A stretch of DNA of 64,000 bases, from NCBI RefSeq assembly GCF_051414035.1, contig NZ_JBLKNW010000002.1, forward strand, positions 1-64,000, given 5' to 3'. Source of the DNA: Halosimplex amylolyticum (lineage in GTDB: Archaea > Halobacteriota > Halobacteria > Halobacteriales > Haloarculaceae). Positions 16,537 to 25,282 of the stretch are shown here, piece after piece; position 1 is the stretch's first letter, and each line of letters opens with the position of its first letter. Position numbers and translations under genes: made by a program. Below the pieces are notes generated by a model. It saw only the letters and a list, made by a program, of their open reading frames with translations. It did no database searches and was not told the origin of the DNA.

Positions 16537-16833
16537 TCAGTCTCCGTCGGCGTCCCGGACGGTGACGGTTCGGCCGTCCACGGTGACGGACAGGCCTGCG
16601 TGCTCGAATTCGACGGAGGCGCCGTCGCCGTGGCCGACGATCTGGTCCAGCGCGTCGGGGTCGATCGACTTCGCGAGCGGGGCGAGCTCGTGACTGGGCG
16701 TGTCCTTCAGCGCGGCGAGCGTCCGGGCGACGCCGAGACTGGGTGATTCGTCCGACCGGATCTGGCGGATGTACGGTTCGTCTGCCGGCATCGACGGTGT
16801 GTCGCTGTCCTTCGCTGTCACGGTATCATGCAC
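16537..16833 (-). CDS. HalOD1 output-domain protein
   Basis: About 98 residues from a GTG start. The region from residue 30 on has the HalOD1 pattern: LGVARTLAALKD, LAPLAKSIDPDALDQIV, then SVEFEHAGLSVTVDG and RTVTVRD. HalOD1 domains are found alone or attached to haloarchaeal signalling proteins; the biochemical role is unknown. An in-frame ATG at 16893 would add 20 residues with AT-rich codons (YIFSQIYEQS...) uncharacteristic for this genome; a TATA-like TTTATGA at 16868-16874 fits the shorter start. Either is possible. It is divergent from an AbrB-type gene with a palindromic promoter between them. Confidence 0.75.
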   Translation of the reverse strand: MHDTVTAKDSDTPSMPADEPYIRQIRSDESPSLGVARTLAALKDTPSHELAPLAKSIDPDALDQIVGHGDGASVEFEHAGLSVTVDGRTVTVRDADGD

Positions 16834-16917
16834 TCTGTGTTCGACGTGTGCAGGTCTCCGGCTCTGTTCATAAATCTGACTAAATATGTACATAGTCGCG
16901 CGACGGACCAAAGAGGT

Positions 16918-16929
16918 TATCTTAAGATA
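16918..16929. promoter_or_regulatory. 12-bp perfect palindrome in the HalOD1/AbrB divergent promoter
   Basis: TATCTTAAGATA is its own reverse complement. It is centred about 24 bases before the ATG of the AbrB-type gene, so it can act as that gene's TATA box, and because it is symmetric it may also direct minus-strand transcription or be an operator for the AbrB-type protein. Confidence 0.5.
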
Positions 16930-16946
16930 CTTAGGAAGAAGGTTTA

Positions 16947-17141
16947 ATGCCGAAGAAGACGGTCGCCGTGCGAGGCCGAGAAGGGACATCGACAAAGGAC
17001 ATCTCGATCCCGGCGGGGATCGCTCGCGAGCACGATATCGAGATCGGCGACGAGTTCGCTATCGACACGACGACGGACGAGAACGGGCGACTCGTGGTGC
17101 GGTACACCCGCCTGGGAACGGCGGCCGGCAGTCCGGAATAA
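16947..17141 (+). CDS. AbrB/MazE/SpoVT-type DNA-binding protein
   Basis: 64 residues. The core STKDISIPAGIAREHDIEIGDEFAID is the swapped-hairpin AbrB pattern, with a short beta tail (RLVVRYTRLG). Such proteins are transcription factors or antitoxins. No toxin gene (PIN, MazF) adjoins, so an autonomous regulator is likelier. The gene begins right after the palindrome at 16918-16929, so self-regulation is plausible. Both the start and the coding call are supported by the TATA-like palindrome. Confidence 0.8.
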   Translation: MPKKTVAVRGREGTSTKDISIPAGIAREHDIEIGDEFAIDTTTDENGRLVVRYTRLGTAAGSPE

Positions 17142-17356
17142 TCGTCGAGGCGACCGCTCTGCGGCCCCCGGGGAGGGTCGGAGTTCGCTTCCACGAGATT
17201 CGGCCGGCCCGCGGCCGACAGTTCCGACTGAACCGCCTCGACGCGGTCGCTAGCTGTCGTCTCGGCTGCCAGCAGCAGTGAGCGCCGAACGTCCTCGACC
17301 CGCTCGCCAAAGGAAGCGAGCGGAGACGGCGGCGCGCGCCACCGCAGGAGAAAGGG

Positions 17357-18274
17357 TCAGATCTCGTCGGCGGTCGGGTAGTCGGCGGCGAACACGTCTT
17401 CGACGAGCGGCCCGTCGTCGTCTTCCCCGCTCGTGGCCGTCTCGGCGTCGTTCTCGTCGTCCTCGTTCGCCGGGCTGACGCTCCCCGTCCGATAGCCCTC
17501 CAGGTCGAGCGTGACGTGGTCGAACCCGAGGTCGCCGATGTGTTGCTGTGCGGCGGCGACGAAGTCGGGGTCGAGGGCGGCTTCGAGTTCGTCGGCGCCG
17601 ACCTCGATGCGGGCGATGTCGTCGTGGTCGCGCACGCGGAACTGCTCGAAGCCCCACGTCCGCAGGACCGTCTCGGCCTTCTCGATGCGGGTGAGCCGTT
17701 CCTCGGTGACTTCCAGCCCGGTCGGGATGCGCGAGGAGAGACAGGCCATCGAGGGCTTGTCCGCGACCGAGAGGCCGTACTCGTCGGCGATCTGGCGGAC
17801 TTCCGACTTGACGATGCCGTGTTCGAGGAGCGGGGAGTAGGCGTCGAGTTCGTCGACGGCGCGGAGGCCGGGGCGGTGGCCCTCGCCGGGGTCCGAGGCG
17901 TTCGTGCCGTCGCAGACGACGTCGATGCCGAGTTCCTTCGCGCGGTCGAACATGGCCCCGAGGCGCATCGTGCGGCAGTGATAACAGCGGTCGTCGTCGT
18001 TCTCGACGAACGCCTGGCTGTCGAGTTCGGAGAACTCGGCGATCTCGTGGCGGATGCCGATCTCGTCGGCGACGCGACGGGCGTCGTCGAGTTCCGCTGC
18101 GGGCAAGGTCTCGCTTTTGGCCGTGCAGGCGACGGCGTCGTCGCCGAGCGCGTCGTGAGCGATGGCGGCGACGGCGCTGGAGTCCACACCGCCGGAGAAG
18201 GCGACGAGGACGCCGTCGCGGTCGGCCAGGTCGGCGCGCGCGGCGTCGAGTTTGTCGGCGACCGAAGTGCTCAT
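17357..18274 (-). CDS. larE: ATP-dependent sacrificial sulfur transferase LarE-like protein
   Basis: A 305-residue PP-loop enzyme. The ATP-pyrophosphatase loop is VAFSGGVDSSAV (residues 24-35). The LarE signature CYHCR supplies C97 and C100, and SMACLSSRIPTG supplies C178, the position of the sulfur-donating Cys in lactobacillar LarE. A CxxC plus third Cys set matches the subgroup reported to hold a [4Fe-4S] cluster, in which sulfur may be supplied catalytically instead of sacrificially. LarE makes the nickel-pincer nucleotide cofactor of lactate racemase and related enzymes; LarB, LarC and LarA are not in this window. The C-terminus is a variable acidic tail. The start follows a CCAAAAG box at about the right distance. 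Confidence 0.88.
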   Translation of the reverse strand: MSTSVADKLDAARADLADRDGVLVAFSGGVDSSAVAAIAHDALGDDAVACTAKSETLPAAELDDARRVADEIGIRHEIAEFSELDSQAFVENDDDRCYHCRTMRLGAMFDRAKELGIDVVCDGTNASDPGEGHRPGLRAVDELDAYSPLLEHGIVKSEVRQIADEYGLSVADKPSMACLSSRIPTGLEVTEERLTRIEKAETVLRTWGFEQFRVRDHDDIARIEVGADELEAALDPDFVAAAQQHIGDLGFDHVTLDLEGYRTGSVSPANEDDENDAETATSGEDDDGPLVEDVFAADYPTADEI

Positions 18275-18543
18275 CGACGGCGATTCGACGCGAGCGGCCA
18301 AAAGCCCGTTGTTCGACCGCTCGCGGCGGGGCGAACGGGTTCGGGCCACGGAGACGTCCGCCCCGTGGCGACCCCGCAGGTGCCTGCCGCGGGCCTTTCC
18401 GGCCGGGTACCGACCCGTCCGTATGCGCGACCGTTCTCGCAGTCGGACCCGCGCGCAACACACCTGTCGCGGACAGTACGCCGAACGGCCCGACGTCGCG
18501 GCGTCGGAGGCGGTCGAGACGGGGCGCAGCCGCGGACCGAACG

Positions 18544-19524
18544 ATGGCCGATAGCGCGAGCGCGACCGACACGTCGGACGGCGGCGCGAGCCGATTACGG
18601 CACTGGGTCTTTCTGGACGGGAACCGGCTGCTGATCACCGGCCTGGTGTGCGTCGGCATCTTCGCGCTGACCCGCGCGCTCGTCGCGGCGGACCTGCTCG
18701 CGGTCGGCCCGCGGAGCAGCGTACCCACGGCGTTCGGCAGCGGCGTCACCGCCGGCGTGTTCACGCTGATCACGCTGACCCTGACGGTGAATCAGCTCAT
18801 CTCCTCGCAGGTGTTCGGCCAGCCCGACTCGCTGCGGAGCCGCTACGAGAACGGCGCCGAGTTCCACGACGCGGTCTCGGAACTGACTCCGTCCGGACGC
18901 GCACCCGTCCGGGCGTCCGAGTTCGTCTCCGCTATCGGCGTGGCGCTCGGCCAGCGAGCGTCGTCACTCCGGGAGGGGCGCGACGTGACCGGGGAGGCGG
19001 CCGACGACGTCGACGGGCTCGCCGACCGACTCGACGACTTCGCTGACGAGATCGAGCGCGTCTCGGAAGACATGCAACCGATAGACGTCATCGCGACGGT
19101 GGCCGGATCGGACTACGTGCGACTACGAAACGAGACGCTGGCCGTCGCGGACGGCGCCGACCCCTCCGAGGACCTCGCGACCGACCTCGACGCGATCGAG
19201 GAACTCCTAGGGCATCTCTCCGTCGGGCGACAGTACTTCAAGACGCTCGCGCTCCAGCAGGAACTCGCGAAGCTCTCGCGGGAGATCATCTACGTCAGCG
19301 TCCCGACCCTGCTCGTCGCGGTGTACGTCCCGCTGCTGTACCGGTCGGAGAGCGCGACGGTCCCCGAATCGGCGCTTCCGTGGCTCGTCAGCGGCGCGTT
19401 CGCGGTGGCGTTCGCGCCGCTGGTCCTGTTGGTGGTTCGGCTGCTCCGCGTGTCGACGGTGATGCGCTACACGGTGTCGGTCGCACCGTTCGTGCCGCCG
19501 GAGGACTGGCCCTGGAACGAGTGA
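18544..19524 (+). CDS. Four-TM membrane protein, function unknown
   Basis: 326 residues. Hydrophobic helices at about 28-48 and 60-85 (GVTAGVFTLITLTLTVNQL) are followed by a long acidic soluble loop (about 100-240) with predicted helical content and then two more helices at about 250-300. The arrangement of paired helices around a central cytosolic domain resembles DUF2254-like proteins, but I cannot assign a family with confidence. No catalytic motif is evident. It stands alone, about 270 bases from LarE. Confidence 0.7.
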   Translation: MADSASATDTSDGGASRLRHWVFLDGNRLLITGLVCVGIFALTRALVAADLLAVGPRSSVPTAFGSGVTAGVFTLITLTLTVNQLISSQVFGQPDSLRSRYENGAEFHDAVSELTPSGRAPVRASEFVSAIGVALGQRASSLREGRDVTGEAADDVDGLADRLDDFADEIERVSEDMQPIDVIATVAGSDYVRLRNETLAVADGADPSEDLATDLDAIEELLGHLSVGRQYFKTLALQQELAKLSREIIYVSVPTLLVAVYVPLLYRSESATVPESALPWLVSGAFAVAFAPLVLLVVRLLRVSTVMRYTVSVAPFVPPEDWPWNE

Positions 19525-19630
19525 GCGCCGGTCGCGAGCGGTCGCGGGGTCGTCGATAGCGACCGGTCCGCGCGGGCGACGCCGCAGTCGATGACGCGCC
19601 GGTCGCCGGCGCGGCGGGGGATTTTTCTCC

Positions 19631-19651
19631 ACCGGTGCGAATGACACCGGT
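19631..19651 (+). promoter_or_regulatory. Inverted repeat at the start of the MutS-like gene
   Basis: ACCGGTG and CACCGGT arms of 7 bases are separated by 7 bases, end three bases before the ATG at 19654, and overlap the predicted transcription start (TATA-like ATTTTTC at about 19620-19627). Confidence 0.45.
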
Positions 19652-19653
19652 AG

Positions 19654-21636
19654 ATGGACATCGAGACGATCCCCGGGGTCGGCGAGAAGACGGCCGAGGC
19701 GCTGTCCGCGCTCGACGACCCCGAGCGTGCGCTCAGCGAAGGGGACGTTGCCACGTTGTCGCGCGCGCCGGGTATCAGCGACGGCCGGGCCGCTCGCATC
19801 GCCCGCGCCGCCATCCGCCAGCAACACGGCGACCCCGGCGGCTTCGCCGCGACGCCGCGCGCCCAGGAGATCTACCGCGACGCACTGGATCTGGTCGCCG
19901 ACCACGCGGTCACCCGCTACGCCCGGCGCCGCCTCGAAACCTTCTACCCCAGCCCCTCCCGCTCGCGCGTCGAGGAAGCCCGCGAGTTCGCCGCCCGCGC
20001 CATGGAACGCGACCCCGACGACGAGATCCGCGGTGCCCTCGCCGGCGTCGAACCGCTCGAAGCGCCGTCGAGCGTCCGCGTCCGCGACCGCTGTCTCGCC
20101 ACCACCGACGCCGAGACCTACGCCCGCGCCCAGGAGGCCCTCCCCGAGGTCAGCGTCGAGATCGTCGACGACGCCCGCGGCCTCGCCGACCTGGCCCGCG
20201 GCTACGCAACCGTCATCGCCCTCGACGACGCCTTCACCGGCGTCGAGGTCGAGGGCGACGTCCGCGTCGAACCGAACGCCCTCGACGACCCCGCGACCGT
20301 CGTCCCCGAGCGCACCCTCGCCTTCTTCGCCCACAACCGCAACCGCCTGCGGGCCGCCGTCGAGGTCCACCGCGTCGCCGACCTCGACGCCCCCTGTGAT
20401 CTGGACGCGCTCGAAACCGCCCTCTCCCGCATCGACACCGAGGGCAACGTCGCCGACGACGAGGAACTGCAACGCCTCCAGAACGCCGTCGACGACCTGG
20501 ACGCCGCCGTCTCGACCGCCGAGAGCGTCGCCAACGACCGCCTGCGGGAGGCCATCGAGGAGCGCGACGTCACCATCGAGGGCGCGGATCTCCTCTCGCT
20601 GGTCGAACAGGGCGCCGGCGTCGACTCCCTGCTCCAGCGCGAACTCGCCGACGAGTACGCCGAGGCGGTCGCCGACGCCCGCGACCACCTCGTGGACGCG
20701 CTCGGCCTCGACGACTACGCCGACGTGGCCCGCCGCGCGTTTCCCGACCAGCCCACCTTCCCCGTCGAGCGCGACGAGGAGGTCGTCTCCCGCCTGCGCG
20801 AGGAACTCACCACGGCCCGGGACCGCCGCGCGACCCGCCTCAAGCGCGAGGTCGCCTCCGACCTCGCCGACGCCCGCGAGGACGCCGAACGCCTCGCCGA
20901 GGCCGCGCTCGAACTCGACGTCGAACTCGCCATCGCTCGCTTCGCCCGCGAGTACGACTGCACGATGCCCGAGATCGGCGGCAAGGGCGTCGCCATCGAG
21001 GGCGGCCGCTCACCAATGCTCGACGTGCCCTTCGACGAGGTCGACCCCGTCGACTACCGCGTCGAGGGCGTCGCCCTCCTCACCGGCGTCAACAGCGGCG
21101 GGAAGACCTCCGTCCTCGATCTGGTCGCCCTGACGGTCACGCTCGCGCACATGGGCCTGCCCGTGCCCGCCGAGCGCGCCCGCGTCGAGCACGTCGAGGA
21201 GTTGCACTACCACGCCAAGACCCAGGGGACTCTCGACGCGGGTGCCTTCGAGTCCACCCTGCGGGAGTTCGGGTCGCTCGTCGACGACATCCGCGCGGGC
21301 GACGGCGGCCGCGTGCTCGTCCTCGTCGACGAACTGGAGAGCATCACCGAACCCGGCGCGAGCGCGAAGATCATGGCCGGCATCCTCGAAGCGTTCGACG
21401 AGCGCGCGGCGACCGCCGTCTTCGTCACCCACCTCGCCCGCGAGATCCAGGAGTCCGCCCGCTCCGACCTGGCCGTCGACGGCATCGAAGCCGAGGGACT
21501 CGTCGACGGCGAACTGAAAGTCGACCGCTCGCCCGTCAAGGACGTCCTCGCGCGCTCGACCCCCGAACTCATCGTCGAGAAACTCGCCGACGAACGCGAC
21601 GGGTTCTACGTGGAACTCCTCGAAAAGTTCGACTGA
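19654..21636 (+). CDS. HhH-MutS-like DNA repair ATPase (MutS5-type)
   Basis: A 660-residue protein. The N-terminus has two helix-hairpin-helix motifs (TIPGVGEKTAEAL near residue 5 and RAPGISDGRAARIARA near 45). A long helical MutS core domain follows. The C-terminal ATPase has Walker A GVNSGGKTSVLD near residue 477, Walker B RVLVLVDELESI and VTHLA, as in MutS family proteins. It lacks the MutS1 mismatch-recognition (FxE) domain, as in the MutS5 group of archaea. Such proteins are thought to act in recombination or DNA-structure processing, not classical mismatch repair. It is a single-gene unit followed by repeat-rich noncoding DNA. Confidence 0.87.
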   Translation: MDIETIPGVGEKTAEALSALDDPERALSEGDVATLSRAPGISDGRAARIARAAIRQQHGDPGGFAATPRAQEIYRDALDLVADHAVTRYARRRLETFYPSPSRSRVEEAREFAARAMERDPDDEIRGALAGVEPLEAPSSVRVRDRCLATTDAETYARAQEALPEVSVEIVDDARGLADLARGYATVIALDDAFTGVEVEGDVRVEPNALDDPATVVPERTLAFFAHNRNRLRAAVEVHRVADLDAPCDLDALETALSRIDTEGNVADDEELQRLQNAVDDLDAAVSTAESVANDRLREAIEERDVTIEGADLLSLVEQGAGVDSLLQRELADEYAEAVADARDHLVDALGLDDYADVARRAFPDQPTFPVERDEEVVSRLREELTTARDRRATRLKREVASDLADAREDAERLAEAALELDVELAIARFAREYDCTMPEIGGKGVAIEGGRSPMLDVPFDEVDPVDYRVEGVALLTGVNSGGKTSVLDLVALTVTLAHMGLPVPAERARVEHVEELHYHAKTQGTLDAGAFESTLREFGSLVDDIRAGDGGRVLVLVDELESITEPGASAKIMAGILEAFDERAATAVFVTHLAREIQESARSDLAVDGIEAEGLVDGELKVDRSPVKDVLARSTPELIVEKLADERDGFYVELLEKFD

Positions 21637-21700
21637 GTGAACCACCGAGATGCGGCGCTGTGGCGCGCGCTGTCGCGAGTTTCATCTTACTCGTGAGTAG

Positions 21701-21749
21701 CGAGGGAGCGGAGCTCCCTCGGACCGTTCGCGCGGCCCCGCCGCGCGAA
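21701..21749. repeat. Two adjacent GC-rich hairpins
   Basis: CGAGGGAGC pairs with GCTCCCTCG across a 3-base loop (21701-21721), and TTCGCGCGGC pairs perfectly with GCCGCGCGAA across CCC (21727-21749). They follow the MutS-like gene by about 65 bases and may aid termination or mark a REP-like element. Confidence 0.6.
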
Positions 21750-21986
21750 GACGAAGCGAACGAGGGTCAGCGGGAGCTTCGCTCTCGCCAGACGCGACAG
21801 CACCGTGCGAGGGATAAGCGAAGGAACGGAGTGACTGAGCGAATCGGCTGGGGAGGCGTGAGGCGCGGTGTTGTGCGGTGTGGTCCTGCTGTCCTGGTGG
21901 ACTGAAAGGGCGAGGCGCGGTCGCGCGGTCTGCGCGGGCCCTATCCGAGGGAGCGCCAGCGACCGAGGATATCCCGCACAGACCAC

Positions 21987-22116
21987 GCGAGCGGGCCGAA
22001 GGCTTTCATCACTTGGCGTAGTCTGCGGTTCCAACTGCTAGCGAGCGGGCCGAGGGCGTTCATCACTTGGCGTAGTCTGCGGTTCCGACTGCTAGCGAAC
22101 GGGCCGAGGGCGTTCA
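21987..22116. repeat. 54-bp tandem repeat, about 2.4 units
   Basis: Units at 21987-22040 and 22041-22094 differ at only a few positions, and a third unit begins at 22095 and breaks off after about 22 bases. Each unit contains GCGAGCGGGCCGA, CATCACTTGGCGTAGTCTGC and GGTTCC. The period is a multiple of three, so a minus-strand frame repeats 18 residues (LASSxNRRLRQVM), but composition does not support a protein. Confidence 0.8.
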
Positions 22117-22462
22117 CCACACACTCTCGCCCGGAGACCGAACTATTGCTAGCGAGCGAACGGACGGTGTCACGCGTATTGTCACAGCGGGGAGCGAACC
22201 TCTCAGCGAAGGGGGGGGTCCGTCCGTTCACGCGGCCGAATCGACCGATCTGGGGCGATCCGATCGACGGTGGTCCCCGTTCTTCGGAGTGTCCGGCCGG
22301 TAGACCGCGTGTAGGACAGCTAAATCGGCTCCGAAACCGTGATGTACGTACACAGGTGACAAACATAACCGACATTATATGAATGTTGTCACTCACTTAA
22401 TCAAACGTCTAGGAAATTGGAAATACTCGGGATGTTATACCTGTGCGAGAACACGTGAAGGT

Positions 22463-22798
22463 ATGGAGAGTTCTAGCCGAGAGATCCTTTTCGACGAGAT
22501 AGTAGACGCGTTGGCCGATGTGCAGCGACGGAAGTTGCTCGTGGCTCTGCTGGAACACAACCCGCAGAACGATCGGCCGGTCGTCGTCGGCGACGGGGAC
22601 GGGGACGGAGCGGCGATAGCAGTCGAGCAGTTGGTACAGATGCAACACGTTCACCTGCCGAAGCTGGAAGAGTACGGGTTCATCGACTGGGACGAGGACG
22701 CCCACGAGGTCGCGAAGGGGCCGAACTTCGACGAGATCAGGCCGCTGCTGGAACTGCTGGACGACCACGCGGACGAACTCCCGGCCGACTGGCTGTAG
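22463..22798 (+). CDS. Small winged-helix-like protein, DUF7344-type
   Basis: 111 residues beginning MESSSREILFDEIVDALADV. The QRRKLLVALLEH and LPKLEEYGFIDWDED segments look like the first and recognition helices and wing of the small haloarchaeal HTH family that has no assigned target. The ATG at 22463 is chosen since the upstream in-frame sequence is AT-rich and noncoding in character, and a TTATACC box lies about 27 bases upstream. Confidence 0.7.
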   Translation: MESSSREILFDEIVDALADVQRRKLLVALLEHNPQNDRPVVVGDGDGDGAAIAVEQLVQMQHVHLPKLEEYGFIDWDEDAHEVAKGPNFDEIRPLLELLDDHADELPADWL

Positions 22799-22861
22799 CT
22801 CGACGGAACCCCACGGTCGCTTTTCACTCGTACTCACCGGTCGCTTCCCGAACTGCCACCG

Positions 22862-23479
22862 TCACAGCGAGAGGTGGTTGGTCACGTCCCGACGGAGGAC
22901 GGCGGGCTCGGTCTCGCACCGGATAGCGGTCAGACCGCAGTTCGCGGGCGAAAACTCCGGGGCGACCGCGGCCAGGTCGCGGCCGGACACGGCGGCGAGT
23001 ACGGCACGGATCGGTCCGCCGTGGGTGACGACGGCGACCGTCCCGCCGTCCGCAACCTCCCCCACGAGCCGGTCCCAGCCGTCGAGCACGCGCTCTTCGA
23101 ACGCGTCGAGCGACTCGCCGCCCGGGACCGACGCCACGGCCAGCAGCGACCCGTCGGGGTCGTACTCGGGGTGGCGCTCCGCGATCGCCGCGCGAGTCAG
23201 CCCCTGCCAGTCGCCGAAGTCGCGTTCGCGCCAGGCGCGCTCGAACGCCGGATCCGGTCCGACGCCGGCCTCGTCCAGCAGCGCCGCCGTCTCGCGCGTC
23301 CGCTGCAGGTCGGAGGCGACCAGTCGGTCGAGGTCGTACTCCGCAGCGAGGTGCGACCCGAGCGCCCGGGCCTGTTCGCGACCGCGATCGGTCAGGGAGG
23401 AGTCGGCCCAGCCCTGGATCCGGCCGTCGCGGTTCCAGGTAGTCTCGCCGTGGCGGACGAGCAGGACGGTTCCGGTCAT
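22862..23479 (-). CDS. Histidine phosphatase family protein (phosphoglycerate mutase-like)
   Basis: 205 residues. The N-terminal LVRHGETTWN has the RHG phosphohistidine motif, the second catalytic Arg is in ASDLQRTRETA, and the second His is in VVTHGGPIRAV. The AWRERDFGDWQG segment fits cofactor-dependent mutase/phosphatase (CobC/GpmB-like) members. Substrate is uncertain: alpha-ribazole phosphate or a sugar phosphate are typical. The gene lies 36 bases downstream of tatCo on the same strand and may be co-transcribed. Confidence 0.9.
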   Translation of the reverse strand: MTGTVLLVRHGETTWNRDGRIQGWADSSLTDRGREQARALGSHLAAEYDLDRLVASDLQRTRETAALLDEAGVGPDPAFERAWRERDFGDWQGLTRAAIAERHPEYDPDGSLLAVASVPGGESLDAFEERVLDGWDRLVGEVADGGTVAVVTHGGPIRAVLAAVSGRDLAAVAPEFSPANCGLTAIRCETEPAVLRRDVTNHLSL

Positions 23480-23515
23480 GCGAACGTTCGACAGTTCACG
23501 GTTCGTCTCGCGCGG

Positions 23516-25156
23516 TCACTCGCGACTCTGGTACCAGTCGAGGACGACCACGACGAACTCGAAGGCGACGATCAGGCCGACGACGACGCCCGCGGCCTCG
23601 ACGGTCGAGAGGTCGACGGCGTCGACGCGCTGGAGCAGTTCGGGGTCGGGGCTCCCCAGGTAGCCGACGAACAGCGAGAGCGGCCAGACGGCCACTCGCG
23701 CCCGGGCGAAGGCCCGGTAGGCGCGTCCGCGGCGGCCGGCACGGCGGGAGAGGTACAGCGCGCCCTCGTAGAGCGCGATGAGCGCGAGACCGATGAACAG
23801 CGGCGTCAGGCGGGTCAGGCCGAACTCGGCCAGCGCCGACGTGACCGCGGCGGGTAGCTGGTCGTAGTACCCCTGCGGAAGCGGCGCGGTGCTGACCGCG
23901 TAGCCGGCGAGGGCGGCGGTCAACCAGGCGAACGGCCGGCGGGCGGCCACCGCCTCGGCCTCCATGAACGTCGTCGCCTCGCTCGTCCAGTACAGCAGCA
24001 GGAGCGTCCCCTCGAACAGCAGGATCATCGTCGCGGCGACGAGGATGGGGGCCATCCCGGTCGGGTCCGGGGAGAAGAGGAAGGCGACGGTGGCGAACCC
24101 GCCCCAGAAGTAGATGCGGCGGCCGGCCAGCCAGCGCCGCGAGGTGACGCCCATCATGACGGCGAGCATGATGAGCAGCGGTATCTGGAAGACGAGCGCG
24201 AAGAAGCCGAGCATCATCACGATGAGGTTGAACGTCTCGGTCAGGCTGAAGGTGACCTCGGCGGCCTGGCTCGTGTAGCCCGTGAAGTACGCGAACAGCG
24301 TCGGGAGCACGAGCAGGTAGGCGAAGAGCACGCCGACGAACGCGAGGACGAGGCTGGTCGGAACGGAGGCGAGGTAGTACCGGCGTTCGCGGGGGTAGAG
24401 GCCGGGGCGCATGAACAGGTACGACTCGTAGACGGTCAACGGGAGCGCGGCGATGAAGCCCACGAGCGAGGCGACCTTCAGGCGGGCGAACATCAGTGCG
24501 AGCGGGTGGAAGAGGTACGGACAGGCGGCGTCGGCCGACGGGTCAGTCGTCGGACAGACGCCCGGCGAGCCCGGCAAAAAGGAGTACCACAGGAAGTTGA
24601 TCATGCGGTCGGCGAAGGGGAACGCGAGGCCGGTCACCAGCGCCATCACGACGACGATGACGCCCAGCCGGCGGACCATCTCCTCGATGTGCTCGGCCAG
24701 CGGCATCTCCTGGTCGTCCGGCGCGCCGACGCCGCCCTCCGGGGCGGCCGGCGCGCCTTCCGCGGGGCCGCCCGTCGACGGGTCCAGTTGGGGGTTGATG
24801 TCGCCGCCGAAGTCAGTGGCGCCGGACCCGCCGTCCGCGGCCGCGTCGCTCTCGTCGTCGGACGAGTCGGCCCGCTCGGCGGCGACGGCCTCGGAGTCGT
24901 CCGCGCTCGGCCCGACCGCCCCGGGACCGGCGTCATCGGGCCGCTCCGACGGGGCGTCGTCCGTCCAGACGGGATCGGGAGACTCGTCGTGCGAGGAGTC
25001 GTCGCCGTCGTCCGGATCGCCGTCCGAGGGACCGCTGTCGGAGCGTCTGTCGGTCGAGGGGTCCGAGCGGTCCGACGGGTCGCCGCCGACGGACTCGTCG
25101 GGCGGACCGGCGGCTCCCTCGTCGTCGTCCCCGTCGCCGGGCCGCTCGTCAGTCAT
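23516..25156 (-). CDS. tatC: Twin-arginine translocase TatC (TatCo-type, long acidic N-terminus)
   Basis: 546 residues. The first 150 are low-complexity Asp/Ser/Gly/Pro, presumably cytosolic. The TatC core begins at MPLAEHIEEMVRRL (about 152), with hydrophobic segments to about 430 and the TatC hallmark FMRPGLYPRERRYY. A few more helices follow at the C-terminus. TatC recognises the twin-arginine signal in membrane-embedded complexes. Haloarchaea export most secreted proteins in folded form by Tat; this window alone contains several Tat substrates. It is divergently transcribed from the fused second tatC. A TATTGTAAG-type TATA box supports the start. Confidence 0.92.
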   Translation of the reverse strand: MTDERPGDGDDDEGAAGPPDESVGGDPSDRSDPSTDRRSDSGPSDGDPDDGDDSSHDESPDPVWTDDAPSERPDDAGPGAVGPSADDSEAVAAERADSSDDESDAAADGGSGATDFGGDINPQLDPSTGGPAEGAPAAPEGGVGAPDDQEMPLAEHIEEMVRRLGVIVVVMALVTGLAFPFADRMINFLWYSFLPGSPGVCPTTDPSADAACPYLFHPLALMFARLKVASLVGFIAALPLTVYESYLFMRPGLYPRERRYYLASVPTSLVLAFVGVLFAYLLVLPTLFAYFTGYTSQAAEVTFSLTETFNLIVMMLGFFALVFQIPLLIMLAVMMGVTSRRWLAGRRIYFWGGFATVAFLFSPDPTGMAPILVAATMILLFEGTLLLLYWTSEATTFMEAEAVAARRPFAWLTAALAGYAVSTAPLPQGYYDQLPAAVTSALAEFGLTRLTPLFIGLALIALYEGALYLSRRAGRRGRAYRAFARARVAVWPLSLFVGYLGSPDPELLQRVDAVDLSTVEAAGVVVGLIVAFEFVVVVLDWYQSRE

Positions 25157-25180
25157 TCGTCGCCGGGTTTGCGCTCCCCT

Positions 25181-25188
25181 ATTGTAAG
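25181..25188 (-). promoter_or_regulatory. TATA box of tatCo
   Basis: Read on the minus strand, CTTACAAT is centred about 28 bases before the ATG at 25156. Confidence 0.5.
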
Positions 25189-25282
25189 CCTTCTTTTCGC
25201 TCGCCCGTCCGGCCGGCGTCGAACGCCGATCTCGGGCCGGCGAACGGCCGCACAGCTCCCGCGTGAAGTCCCGTGATGAATA

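Larger units (their letters stand above)
21637..22462. other. 826-bp noncoding, repeat-rich region
   Basis: No gene is supported. It contains two adjacent GC-rich hairpins (21701-21749), a 54-bp tandem repeat (21987-22116), GAGCGAA-type dispersed motifs, and near its right end an AT-rich promoter region for the next gene (GTTATACC at about 22431-22438). Confidence 0.6.

Noticed and set aside
21941..22396. A 151-codon minus-strand frame containing the 54-bp repeat
   Set aside because: The composition is Ser/Arg-rich and non-acidic, there is no promoter, and the frame is only open because the repeat unit is a multiple of three.
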